From Glandiceps talaboti (taxonomy: Eukaryota; Hemichordata; Enteropneusta; Spengelidae), in contig NC_135561.1 in NCBI RefSeq assembly GCF_964340395.1, positions 11,220,732 to 11,284,731 on the forward strand: DNA of 64,000 nt. The letters run 5' to 3'. Both the position numbers and the translations under genes were made by a program. Below the pieces are notes generated by a model that made no database searches, was not told the origin of the DNA, and was given only the letters and a program-made list of their open reading frames with translations. Of this stretch, positions 40,892-53,483 are shown piece after piece (the first letter of the stretch is position 1; each line of letters opens with the position of its first letter).

Positions 40892-43800
40892 ATGCAAGAA
40901 GGCGAACATTATGTGCCCTACGTGTGCACTCTCAGTCAAGCCTTACAGGAGAGAGCGGAAAGAGAGTTAAATGAAACTGCCGAGTCCAGAGAAAGTGGTT
41001 TTCGTGAGATGCGAGAACGGATGAAATCTCGCCCAGATATTCATTTTCGATCGGACGAAGCATTTCTCCTCAGATTTCTCCGTGCGAGGAAGTTTGACGT
41101 TGACCGTGCTTTCAAAAACCTAGTTCGTTATTACGAAATAAGGACAAGTTACCCTGCTGTGTTCGATGACCTGAAACCGTCAAATAACAAACACATATTC
41201 GATATGGGCATGAATTTCACCCTTCCGTCGCAATACAAAGATATCAACGGAAACAGAGTGGCGATATTACGATTTGGTGAGTTACTACATGGATATCTTA
41301 TAAATAATGATTATGAATTAGCTTAACTTAAGATGAGATTCGCATCATGAACAGTATATATATCGATGTACACGTAGCCCCACGATGATGATGTGAGCGT
41401 GGGTAGTACTTCCACATTGTATGTCACAGCAGTGGTTATACAACTCGTGTGTGTAGACACAGGTTATAGACAAGTGATCAGTAATTCACTGATGAACACA
41501 TATGTCACCAATGAGATTACGGATTGCTGTTTACAACGTAATGATTTTTCTCTCTTTAGAATATAACAACACATCGACAGAGCTCAAAGTTAACTGCTAC
41601 ACGAGATTTCACACATATCCACCAATCTATCCAAATGGTCTCGACAGACTACCATGTCTGTCATGAATTTGGCTGTCTAGTCTAGACTCTATGTGTCCTT
41701 AGCACACACAGTCTACATGCTATTCAAGACTTCCTTCGATCGCTCTCCGTGGTGAGAGGGAGATGGAAGAGAATCGAAGTCATATTTGACACTGTAGCAA
41801 CACGAACGCAAATTTTTAATAGAAGTGTGTGGGGGAGATAACCCACACCGCCGAAGTCAACGAGAGTATGTAGACTAATTTATAATCAAATATGCTCTGG
41901 ACTATTAATTGCTAATTTCGAGCCCGGGAATCAATATAGAAACTGTAGACCTAGTATAATGTATGTATACATTGTACATTGGGACTGGATAGACCTTACT
42001 ATATCTGTACATGAGTGTGTTTCTACCGCCATGATCTATATAACGTCTTTTAATAGTGTAAGGTCGATAGCTATAGTGACGTTTACAAAAAAAAAACGTT
42101 ACGTAACGTCGACTGTGCTAAATAGGCATTGTCTCTCTTCTACGTCACAATGTGTTTCACATGATAGTTCGTACCAGCTTATGAAGTACAGGTACAAAAT
42201 GTCTAGCATAAACAAAGGGATTTCTTATGTATGTATGTATGTATGTATGTATGTATGTATGTATGTATGTATGTATGTATGTATGTATGTATGTATGTAT
42301 GTATGTATGTATGTATGTATGTATGTGTATTTCCAGAGTTATATTATTCTCCGAGGTCGACGAGAGAGTAACGGAACGTCACGACGTATCTTACAGTCTA
42401 CAACGGGGTATACATGAAGAAGAAGAAAATCGAAGTCTAGACCCAATTTGATTAACGACCTTCATCTGTCGGTAATATAATAGCTGTGATCGATTCTTAA
42501 TTCGAATCTCGGATCGATTGATCACGGAATTTATTAACAAGACAATACAGTATATTGTAACCTAATAATAATAAATAGTAAAAAATCGCTTTATAACCCA
42601 AGACGTGACCTAAATCTCAAACGACCTTTTTGGTGGCTGAGCCTAAATGCGGATTAATTTCGAATTATCGATGATCGTCATACGCTATGCTGAGTCCCAA
42701 TGAAATTGTTTGTTTCCGGTTACCCGATCCAACTAGTTTTTCACGCCGATCCTAATTTTTTTTTTTTACGTATTCGAGAATTTTGTTTAGTATTAAAATC
42801 GCGAAAATTGTGAAGTCTCGCAAGAAATAGTGGATGCGGAAACTGACATCAACTTAAAAAGACAAAATAAAACTGTTCTTTCCAATCTGTAATGGCTGTA
42901 CATCTAATGAGAAGAGACCACTTGGAAAACAACACATTGTGAACAGATCTCATTCAAAGCTGGTATTAGGACAGTGTTCTACGACATACATGTGCATATC
43001 CATTTTCATCGTGATACGATCCAATATGGCTGCATGGCAGCCATTTTGTTTGCGAATTTTCCATATCCAAAGCCATAACTCAGACATGCTTGAACAGATC
43101 TCATTCAAAGTTGGTGTTAGGACAGTGTTCTATGACATACATGTGCATATCCATTTTTGTCGTGATACAATCCGATATGGCTACCTGGCAGCCATTTTGT
43201 TGGCGCAGTTTTCATGTCCAAAGCCATAACTCAGACATGCTTGAACAGGCCCCCCCCCACCCCATACCAGACCCATTCTTTATTGTTGAATGGTTTATTC
43301 CATCATGTCATCTTGAGGAGTAGGCATGTCCCATGTCCATACATACATACATACATACATACATACATACATACATACATTCATACATACATACATACAT
43401 ACATACATACATACATACATTCATACATACATACATACATACATACATACATACATACATACATACATTCATACATACATTCATACATACATACATACAT
43501 TCATACATACATACATACATACATACATACATACATTCATACATACATACATTCATACATACATACATACATTCATACATACATTCATACATACATACAT
43601 ACATACATACATACATACATACATACATACATACATTCATACATACATACATACATTCATACATACATACATACATACATACATACATACATTCATACAT
43701 ACATACATTCATACATACATACATTCATACATACATTCATACATACATACATACATACATACATTCATACATACATACATACATACATACATACATTCAT

Positions 43801-46145
43801 ACATACATACATTCATACATACATACATTCATACATACATTCATACATACATACATACATACATACATACATTCATACATACATACATTCATACATACAT
43901 ACATACATTCATACATACATACATACATACATACATACATACATACATACATACATACATACATACATTCATACATACATACATACATTCATACATACAT
44001 ACATACATACATACATACATACATACATTCATACATACATACATACATTCATACATACATACATACATACATACATACATACATACATACATACATACAT
44101 TCATACATACATACATACATACATACATACATACATACATTCAGCTCTAGATCAATACCGTCTTCTTCCTGTCTCAAGTATACAAACAATGAGACGAACA
44201 CCAAGGAGTGTTAGCTTCGTCCTACGACCAGCAGTTCTTCTGAGTCAGACTTCAATTGTCATTTCTAAGTCATTCAGAATGATAAAGTACAAGTACGATT
44301 TTGAATTGAAAGTTTTCACCAACATGTACACACACATTTACTTTTATTTATTTTTTCAACAGCTAACTGGGAACCTTCTGACTGTAGCTATGCAGAAACA
44401 ATCAAGTTTTCAGTGATGACATCAGAGAAGTTACTCGAAGACGAAGAAGTTCAAATAAATGGAGTCACGTCGATTTTAGATTTTGGTCAGTTGTCAATGA
44501 AACACAGTGCGTACTTATTGCCTTCCAATGCCAGAATGTTGATGACAATTCTTCAGGTGAGTGTGGCGCCCTCAGCGGAATGAAACAACACCCGGTAGCC
44601 ATTACCATGTACCAGCTGGCCATAGGCTGGTATTCAGAAAAACGAAAGCTTGTACAGTTTGGCCACTAGGAGCGCTGTTCTCCGGCAGTTTTTGGACCAG
44701 AAGTTGGAACCTTTTATATTGAACAAAAATCGTGTTCTAATGTTTGAATTCAAAAATTGGTTACATCTCAACCAGTCAATAAATTCTCTAACTTTGTTTC
44801 AAATCACATAATTTTTAGGAACTTATGGAATCGTTTATCATATTTTGTTGGGCATTACATGTACAGTCATGTGAGTTTGGCCCTCATTTTTCATGTGGGA
44901 CTCCCTCGTGTGACACTTTTCGACTCGAAATGACCATTTATATTAAATAACTTTTTTGGGGTATACATAACAATGGCACCCTTTTTAACTGCAAGCATGT
45001 GCTTCTGTTGACATGCTCAATTGAAAAGGAGTTGCATTATACATTTGAACAAAAGTTTTGAGGAGATACAATTATAAGTTGACTTCTCCTTGTATTTCAG
45101 AGTGTACTACCTATACGTTACAACACAATGCATTATGTTAATTTACCAATGTTCTTTGAACAAGGAATGGTGATATGGCGTCAATTTATGTCACGAAAGA
45201 TGAAAGATAGGGTGAGTATATTCATACATATTACTGAGAAAAATTTGAAGGTGCATAGGTTCCTATATGGGAGTGCAAAAATAATGAGTAAAACAGTCCT
45301 GATAAATATAAATTCAATCCTGATGTTTCCATTCAATATTCTTCGACATAGGATATCAAGGCAAGATACATAGTAGGTCATCACCTGCATAGGTTCCTAT
45401 GTGAATGCCTTAATATGCTTACAGAGGCCAAAATTGACTGTGCAAGGAAATCATCTAGAGCTATTGTGCTGATGTATGTATGGGCCAGGAGTAATAATGT
45501 AACACTAACAGCATTATGATCATGTCATCCATTGTAGAAAGTGCTCTATACATGTATAAAAGAATAGGCCATTCCAGACTGAAAACAGGAAGTTCACTGA
45601 TAATACAGCGCCCTCGCTCAAATTGGGGGTATGACCACCTCATAGTAGCATTTCTTAACAGCTTTGTCCCTTGGTATTCTGTAGAAGTGTAAGTCAGGGA
45701 TGTTTTTCTTATTGTTCAGATATTGAGGAAAGCAGTACTACTTTATGATTAACTGAGTAACCTATACCATGTATACCCCCAAGGTACACACAGACAGGAA
45801 GTAGAGTGCCCCCATGGCAAATATTTGATAGGCCTATTCAGAAGTAAATTCTAATAAAATTGCAATAATTTATACACTATGTGATTTTTAAAGAAAAGAA
45901 AAAGAAAGAATTTGCATAAACTTTTCATATTGCATTATAATTTTTCGCAGAGTAAACTTCACCGTGGGAAAAATTGGAAAGACTCACTGACAAAATGTAT
46001 CCCGGCATCCTCTCTACCAAGTGACTATGGTGGCTCACTTCCTGAATATGACGTCATGTTTAAAAACTTTAACCAAGAAGTGTTTGACTGGGAGGACAGT
46101 TTCTTACAACAAAATCAAGGGTACGGACTTCAAAAGGAACTTTAA
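40892..46145 (+). CDS. Alpha-tocopherol-transfer-protein-like CRAL-TRIO protein, gene D (4 exons)
   Basis: Exons are 40892-41276, 44363-44556, 45101-45211 and 45951-46145, with phases 1, 0, 0 and GT-AG borders, giving 294 residues. Exons 2 and 3 are again 194 and 111 bp. The N-terminal domain carries PYVCTLSQALQERAERELNE and FLLRFLRARKFDVDRAFKNL. Exon 2 resembles gene E more than B or C (KHSAYLLPSNARMLMTILQ against KHGAYLLPSNAKLLMTILQ). The last exon keeps LPSDYGGSLPEYD but is shorter and ends GLQKEL without the SFKKLD tail. The frame is open 33 residues upstream to an ATG at 40793; I prefer 40892 because it places the start just before the conserved YVCTLS as in the paralogues. Intron 1 is about 3.1 kb and contains 800 bp of ACAT repeats and part of the 151-bp satellite. 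Confidence 0.93.
42228..42327 (+). repeat. (GTAT)n microsatellite
   Basis: About 25 GTAT units in intron 1 of gene D. Confidence 0.97.
42700..42915 (-). repeat. Dispersed ~210-bp repeat, copy 1 (inverted partner at 47037-47245)
   Basis: In reverse complement it shares ATGTACAGCCATTACAGATT, CAGTTTCCGCATCCACTATT, GCGAGACTTCACA and GGTAACCGGAA with the partner locus, in the same order. Confidence 0.85.
42945..43250 (-). repeat. 151-bp tandem satellite, two copies
   Basis: AGATCTCATTCAAAG starts at 42945 and 43096, an exact 151-bp period. The unit includes AGGACAGTGTTCTA and ATGGCAGCCATTTTGT. The same unit forms the array at 51690-52310 in opposite orientation. The period is not a multiple of three, so its ORFs are not conserved protein. 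Confidence 0.9.
43338..44142 (+). repeat. (ACAT)n microsatellite with patterned ATTC interruptions, ~800 bp
   Basis: An uninterrupted tetranucleotide array in which single ACAT units are replaced by ATTC at irregular intervals. It ends about 220 bp before exon 2 of gene D and yields artificial poly-(Tyr-Ile-His-Thr) frames. Confidence 0.98.
45588..45838 (+). repeat. Dispersed ~250-bp repeat, copy 2 (partner at 33308-33562)
   Basis: Same ordered blocks as copy 1, located in intron 3 of gene D just before exon 4. Confidence 0.85.
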
Positions 46146-47036
46146 CATTTTACGAAGTAGCACTGCGGAGAAACTGGAAATCATTCATATACCTTCATCT
46201 GTTTTCATACTTCTAGAAATCTTGTCAGGAATGTTTGTGTTCATCGACTCTAGCATAACACAAACTATAATGTGTTCAAATGAAAATTCACAGCAACAGC
46301 CAAATGATGCAAAAAAAAAAAAAAAATGAAAATAGGGATAGGTAGGCATGTCAATAATTATTTTTAAAATGGTCCCATGTTTTCCTAGCAACAAGACCAT
46401 GCTCATCTTAAAAGATGGAGTGTATGGCAAGGTAACAGCCGGGCTAGTTAGGTAAAGTTGAAAAAGTAGATAAATATTTTTTTTTTAAAATGACAAAGTC
46501 ATCCAGCAACTAAGAAACTGCACATAGCGCTAAACGAACAAAGTTCATTTAGTGAGCTTGTGTGACATTTGTGCAATCGTCCCTTACCTCGTTGTCACCT
46601 CACCCTTATACATACCCAAAACCAATCACATGGTTAGTGTTTGCTCGGCAATATCAGTTATTTTTTAATTTGTTCGATATCTAGCATTGAAACCTTAGCA
46701 ATTTTTAAATAAGTTTTTAAATAAAATGTGAAATTTTGTGTGGCCATGATATCACACCTTATTGTGGAAGTGATGTTTGCGAAACAATCGCACAACTGTT
46801 AACCTTTTCCACGATCATGCAAGACATTTTTTTTGTGAACTGGTATATATTCATTATTCATGAGCAATAAATGATGAGGTTGGTACAATTACAGGTGGTG
46901 AGACCTAATTAAGAAAAATTGTGTGGTTCTGATTATGCTCAATTTTAGAAAAGGTGGGGTAGGTAGATTTTTTATTTTATTACATTTCAGTGTCTAGTTC
47001 AGGTTTTCCAAATGGTTTCTGTTTTGTTTATTTCTT

Positions 47037-47245
47037 CCTATCAGATGTACAGCCATTACAGATTGGAAGAAGAGTTTTATTTTGTCTTTTTAAACTGATG
47101 TCAGTTTCCGCATCCACTATTTCTCGCGAGACTTCACACAATTTTTGCGATTTTATTATTTTCTCTTGAAGAAGTTTTTAAAAAGTTTAGGGTCGGCAGG
47201 ACAAGCTAGGTGGGGTCGAGTAACCGGAACCAAACAATTATTTTT
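47037..47245 (+). repeat. Dispersed ~210-bp repeat, copy 2
   Basis: Reverse-complement partner of 42700-42915. Confidence 0.85.
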
Positions 47246-47502
47246 GTTAGGCCTGAGTCACCAGCCGACGTGTCATCTGTCTACCACAGGAGGGCGCTTT
47301 CAAAACAGACTGGTCGTGCTTAAGTTTTTTATCAGTACTTTCTATATCATTAGATTGATATTATAATTATCATAAATATTCTCTAATATTACTCACAATA
47401 CTTACTATGATTTCCCCTTTAAATAAATATTGCATGTTATTATTTCTGTGTCAGTGATGTGTTATTTTCAGCTGCAATATAGCAGTCAGCTTGGCATCAT
47501 TG

Positions 47503-47690
47503 GTTGTTGGTGGACCGAGTGGTTAAACCACATTATGGTTTGGGTTCTAGCTCAGGTCAAGATTCGATAAAATTTGCCACGAGCAAGGAGCATGTAATTC
47601 TATGTTGAACAGCATAGGTTCACCAGATTGTCAAATTGAACCCATGAGTGGCAAACACTCACTGTACTTCTTAAGACAGGCATTGAGACT
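47503..47690 (+). mobile_element. tRNA-derived SINE, copy 2
   Basis: It opens with the A-box-like TGGACCGAGTGGTTAAACC and a weak B box AGATTCGATAAAA. The SINE body follows (TTGAACCCATGAG, CACTGTACTTCTTAAGACA), as in the copy at 29636-29862. The head is too degenerate for a tRNA. Confidence 0.7.
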
Positions 47691-48814
47691 ATCCTTTTTT
47701 CGTACTCCACTTTGAAATCTTGTTAAGAAGCCCTTGACATGTGTTCAGCCATTTTGGGGATTTACTGCAAAGGTTAATGGGAAAACCTCTGGTGATGACA
47801 TCATGCACCCTAATCTCTTTCTCTTGATGAGAAGTCTATGGCCAAGAGAGCCTTATTTGACTTCTTGAGAGAAGTTGACAAAACTGAAACTATCCATGTA
47901 AAATGATGCATTCCAATCGACATTTTGTAGTTCACTTCACTTTAATTGCTCTAACGTTTTTGTGTGTATCTCTGAAACCTTTATACTTTCAGTCTACCAA
48001 GGTATGACAAGGAATGAAATGAAAGTCAGTGCATCATACAATAGTGGTAACTAAGCTTCCAGTTAACTAATGACACACACTAAAACTATTATTGCGACAT
48101 GCTGATATAATTGAATGGACATTGATTTAATTACACTCACAGTAGGGTGGCATTTCTGATGACTTCAATAATATGCAGTGTATACTTTGAAGACTTCTCG
48201 TGTTTACTCTTTCTTTCTCGAAGGGTGATTATATCTGCACAGCAAAGGTATTGCTATCACCACTTGTGTACGCTACCACATTGAACAACAATAGTTTTAG
48301 TTTGTGTTTAACTAAAGTAAGTTGAAAGCTCAGTTTCCACAGTAGTATATATTGATTCACACATAACTCAAAACTTACATATAATAATCAACACAATACA
48401 AGTAGTTGTAAGTGAAATATGGCAGATATAATTATCACAGAAGTAATCAGAAATGTATTCTGGATTTCATATCACCAATATTTCTCAAACTTCAAATTTA
48501 CTTGAATTTATGAACATCAATAGTAGGAAGGCTACTTTAGGTACTAGAGATTGAAATAACATTTCTAATACATAATGTTTCAAACAATAATTTCATTGGC
48601 TGCAATGTTATGAGCATTTATAGTTAGCCAATCAGATACCCGGCTCACATTTGATAATACCTGTTATTGATCCTCTGGGTAAACCTCTGGCATGTAACAA
48701 CAGAAACAAACAAATGAAACCTTAGAAACCAATCTGGTATGTTATTTTTTCAACTGAGAAAACAAAGACTGTTGAAATCACCAGACAATCCATCAAACAA
48801 CAAGTTTCTGTCTT

Positions 48815-50377
48815 TCATTCTTCTTTTTCATGTTTTTCAAGTTCTTTCATCTTCTTCTCGTGTCGTTTGATGGCGGCCTGGTGACGATGTATTGCATCTT
48901 CATGGAACCAAATCTCCTGGTCGTGGTGTTCCCTCAAATCTTTAAATTGCTGTTCTTGCTATCATAAAAAGAGACGAAAATACAGTACTTTCAGTCATCA
49001 CAGGGAAAGATAGATATTATACACTGTCTGTTATATGTTACTATTATAAGTATCCACTTTACTTGGCACACAATGCAGTCACTGCAGAAGTATATATATG
49101 ACATTGACAGCTCAACAGTCAGCAAGCTAACATACACACAAATAAAAAGATTATTGCATGTTGATATCTACTATGTTCAGACTACAAGTGTGCCTTTCAC
49201 TCTGAGATGACTCAAAGTAGTAAAGCAGAACCTGGATTTGGAACTCCATTCACACTAAATTTTTGTACCTGACACAGATCACATACCAAAGTCATCCAAT
49301 ATTAGCATAACCAATCATTTAGCAGCAACCCTGAACTTCAATCCTGGAACCCTCTTTATCTAGGAAACTAGATACACCTACATAATCGAATGGAATTTTG
49401 TGTCAAGCACTAAAAATAAGTCAACTCTAAATCTCCATACCTGCCCTAAATTTGACCAGACTCAAAGTCGACATTATTTTTTATGTTTGAAGCTAAGATT
49501 AGAGTCGACTCAACTGGCCAAGTGAGAACCCCCTCAACTATCAATGGACATTACTGTAATCAGTATCTCTGATAGCAAGTTTTCCTCAAGTGGTAACATG
49601 CAAACCATTCACTGTTTACTCATATCATGATTGCAGTCATTATGACCACATGACCAATGCACTGCTATAACCACTTGTGTAATCTAAATATGCAACAGTA
49701 ACAGTTTTATTTTGTGTCTATAAGTTAGTCTGTTGATGACATTTTTTTCACAGACATACCATAAACACTTTCCTTGGAGAAGACTTGCAAACTGGTCCCG
49801 AGTATTTGACCTCAGTGGGAGCGTAACATACTGATAGATAAACAGACGGGGAGAGGAATCAAATACGTATATATCTTGGATAATTTACTCCACTCTTCAG
49901 GTCAAGTCCATGTAAAAAACAGTGCCCATGGCAGGATTAGGGACCTATTTAAATCATACAGTCAGAATATCAATATCAGCGAGACTCCCAAGGAATCTAG
50001 TGAGACTTACCAGCTGTCTGAAGTACTGTTCTTCTCTAGCTGCTTCCATTTGACCAAACGCACCACCAGCTTCTCTTATGGAGCCTCCTGCACCCCCACC
50101 CTATGATATGTTAGTGAAAAGAAACAGAAGTTTCAGCTCAGATAATGTTTAGGTTGGTTAGCTGTGGATCCGATTCTCATCAAATACAAAAATAATCTAT
50201 TCTTGAGATTTTGATTTAAAGTTACTCCCTCGCACACATAAGACACTTGTCACATACATACATACATACATACATACATTATACATACATACATACATAC
50301 ATACATACATACATACATACATCCATACATACATGCATGCATGCATACATACATACATACATGCATGCATGCATACA

Positions 50378-50411
<34 letters not shown>

Positions 50412-53400
50412 CATACATACATACATACATACATACATACATACATACATACCCGGTACATACATACATACATACATACATACATACATACATACATACA
50501 TACATACATACATACAAACATGCATGCATGCATGTATACATACATACATACATACATACATACATACATACATACATACATACATACATACATACATACA
50601 TGCCAACACTTACCAATATTTTTTTGAAGTTCAGTGTTTTCCCACAAATAACAACCATTTATATTATTTGCATAATGCATAGTGTACATAATTAAATCTG
50701 ATTTAAATCAATATTCATGAATAAAGACTGACAGGCACCTCCTTCTGGCTGGAGAGAAACCCATGGATTGCATATGTTCTTATGACGACATTTACAGTTT
50801 CCATGAAATTACAACACAGAGGGCACTATACAACAGTGGCCCATAAATGCAACATCGTGATACAGAACTGAAGGTTAGAATTATGTCACTCCCTTACCTT
50901 ACCAACACCAGATCCCATTTCACCCATTCCAGTACCGTACATGCATACTCGACTAGATACAAATCAGGAGAACAATATTATTTATTAAAGTGAGTAATTG
51001 GACAAAAATATAATAAAATACACAAACACAAATATTTTCCAATTATTTTTAATCTGGCATGCAATATCATGATTACAAATTACAGCAAGATTTTGATGTG
51101 GGTTATTTCATTTTATAGTTTGGTATACAAAAGTCAAAAAATAAAACAAATGGCAATATTTCCTTTTTGTTGTTTTCAAAAATCAGTAGAGCAACAATGT
51201 TGTCCAAGATTTGGGGCAAACACTGAAGCTGCGGCACAGCTGGCACAGCCACAGAGTGGCCTGTGGGGATGGTCCAGGCGGGTTTCCCCTCCTGGCTGTA
51301 GGCCAGAAGCTGTGAGGATTGTATGTTCAGAAAATCCTCGAAGCTTTTTTGTTAGAGTACCTTCGATTCACCTCATTCTCCATTCAGAATAACCTCACTA
51401 TGATACTATACTTATATATGTACTGTAGTTAATGTATGGACTTCACCTCACATAAGTTATAAACATTTGAGACAAGCAGATACATAATTTACATACAACT
51501 CTCACATCATTAATTCATACAGTTTACATGTGTTATTTTCTTCATATTTTCTCATTCACTTTCAATGTAGACATGAACAAATTAATTTTGATAACTCTCA
51601 CTATATCTTGAAACTTCTAATAAAACTAAATCTCAGAACTATTGTTATTGTCATTTGGATATGTAGCTGCCCATAGACCCAGTAGAGTGAGGTAGTCTGA
51701 GTTATGGCTTTGGACATGGAAAATTCGCAAACAAAATGGCTGCCAGGTGGCCATATTGGATCGTATCATGATGAAAATAGATATGCACATGTATGTCATA
51801 GAACACTGTCCTAATACCAACTTTGAATGAGATCTGTTCAAGCATGTCTGAGTTATGGCTTTGGACATGGAAAATTCGCAAACAAAATGGCTGCCAGGCA
51901 GCCATATTGGATCGCATCACAACAACAATGAATATGCGCACGTATGTCATAGAACACTGTCCTAATACCAACTTTGAATGAGATCTGTTCAAGCATGTCT
52001 GAGTAATGGCTTTGGACATGGAAAATTTGCAAACAAAATGGCTGCCAGGCAGCCATATTGGATCGTATCACAACAACAATGAATATGCACACGTATGCCA
52101 TAGAACACTGTCCTAATACCAACTTTAAATGAGATCTGTTCAAGCATGTCTGAGTTATGGCTTTCAACAATTTACAAACAAAATGGCTGCTCGGTGGCCA
52201 TATTGGATCATATCATGAAACAAATTGACGTGCATATGTATGCCATTGTATGTTGCCCCTGTACCAAGTTTGAAAAAAAATCGGTCCAGGCATCTCCAAG
52301 AAATGGCTGCAGATGGACGGACGGACGCACACACGGAACCCAATCCATAAGTCCCTGTTCCGGACTTTGTCCGGCAGGGACTAAATATATATTCACACAC
52401 ACACACACACACAATTGAGGTTTTGTAGAAAATAGACAAAAACTGCAGCCAATGTTATTTTTATGGACAAATTATTGAAAGTCACAGCAAGATTTGAGTT
52501 CAACAGACTTTACCACAGGCCATAACAAAAATGTTTTAAAACAGTCAGTATGATAAAATATAGTTAGTAACACCTTTTATTGTAAACAGTTTTGAACTTT
52601 TGGGCACGTTTGCTATTTATATTATTATTCCACTTAATTGTAACAAAGTTATGCTAAACTTTTCAAAACAAATTAATATTACATCTGTTGACAACTTGAC
52701 TGAAATGTATAGTCGAAAATTTCATGTAACAATTTTCAAGTTTGTATAAATTTGTAACAAAATTTATTGTTGTCAGACTTTTGGACAGACAACACACAAG
52801 CCTTGCTTTAGGATTGGGTACATGGGACTTCGATGGATAACACAAGTACTGACAAATTATCCTAACGTCCTGGGGAAGATGATATTACCAAGAACACCGA
52901 ATCACCTTCTGTACTAGTCCTGCTTGTAGACGGAGTACGTTGGAACTCGTTTTAGCTCCTGTATCAGAGGGATTTGGCCATGGGTCAAAGACTGTGCGTG
53001 GTTGAAACTATATGCACAGTTGAATTGTCACAACTTACTCCGTCCGCAACATTACTGTGTACTGGCCATGGCATGACAAAGGCAAGTACAAGTAAACATA
53101 CGACACACGTCACACAGTCTATGTTGTGAGACAGGTGGCTTTGATAGCTAGATGTGCGACACATAACCAATATCAGATAAACACCCTGTTTATCTAAATT
53201 TTACTCCATGTGCGCCATGACATCTGTCTGTGCAAAGGTTGAGACCCCGTCTGTACTTACGTACGTGCATGGTCACAACAATCAACATTGTGAACACGTA
53301 ATTTCGACTAGAAACGAACGCCCCATATTGTCTAAGAAACATCCAACAAAAATACTTTCAGTTGCTTCTAGTAAATACCACTCACCAAAAAAACCCCGAA

Positions 53401-53483
53401 TTTGATGAAATCTCTCAATTAACTTACCTTAGAGCCGCGAAATTTTTTGAAAGATGTAAACACGGTAATCGCACTAGCGCCAT
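48815..53483 (-). CDS. ATP5IF1: Mitochondrial ATP synthase inhibitory factor 1 (IF1), 4 exons
   Basis: Minus-strand exons are 53483-53428, 50952-50898, 50100-50011 and 48958-48815. Phases 2, 0, 0 agree and all introns are GT-AG. The 114-residue product is close to the roughly 106 of vertebrate IF1. Residues 1-25 are a basic/hydroxylated mitochondrial presequence (MALVRLPCLHLSKNFAALS). The hallmark inhibitory segment is GAGGSIREAGGAFGQMEAAR followed by REEQYFRQL, which in IF1 binds the F1 catalytic interface and blocks ATP hydrolysis at low pH. The C-terminal half (exon 4) is a His/Glu/Lys-rich predicted coiled coil (HHDQEIWFHEDAIHRHQAAI), the dimerisation and pH-sensing part. The exons are short, so they are only visible by joining. 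Intron 1 (2.5 kb) carries the 151-bp satellite array and intron 2 carries a CATA microsatellite. Confidence 0.93.
50254..50602 (+). repeat. (CATA)n microsatellite with TGCA interruptions
   Basis: Tetranucleotide CATA array with CATGCATGCATG blocks; intron 2 of IF1. Confidence 0.97.
51690..52310 (+). repeat. 151-bp tandem satellite array, about four copies
   Basis: GATCTGTTCAAGCATGTCTG starts at 51831, 51982 and 52133, an exact 151-bp period, with partial units at both ends. The last unit is more diverged. The array sits in intron 1 of IF1. Confidence 0.93.
52350..52412 (+). repeat. Palindrome and (AC)n at the end of the satellite array
   Basis: AGTCCCTG-tt-CCGGAC and GTCCGG-CAGGGACT form a hairpin with a TTT loop (52350-52382). 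It is followed by TAAATATAT and about nine AC units. Confidence 0.85.

Larger units (their letters stand above)
46146..48814. other. Intergenic region between gene D and IF1 (convergent)
   Basis: No coding exon recognised. Contains the 3' UTR of gene D, the inverted partner of the 42700 repeat at 47037-47245, a SINE at 47503-47690 and AT-rich unique sequence. Confidence 0.55.

Noticed and set aside
43214-44416. 400-residue Tyr-Ile-His-Thr ORF and companions in other frames
   Set aside because: Any 4-bp repeat without a stop is open in several frames. The end of this ORF overlaps exon 2 of gene D in a different frame.
51069-51392. 107-residue ORF in intron 1 of IF1
   Set aside because: The GC-rich part looks like repeat sequence and the frame shows no domain features; kept out for lack of support.
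51626-52170. ORFs sharing QCSMTYMCIS-type peptides
   Set aside because: They come from the 151-bp satellite, whose period is not divisible by three, so there is no conserved reading frame.
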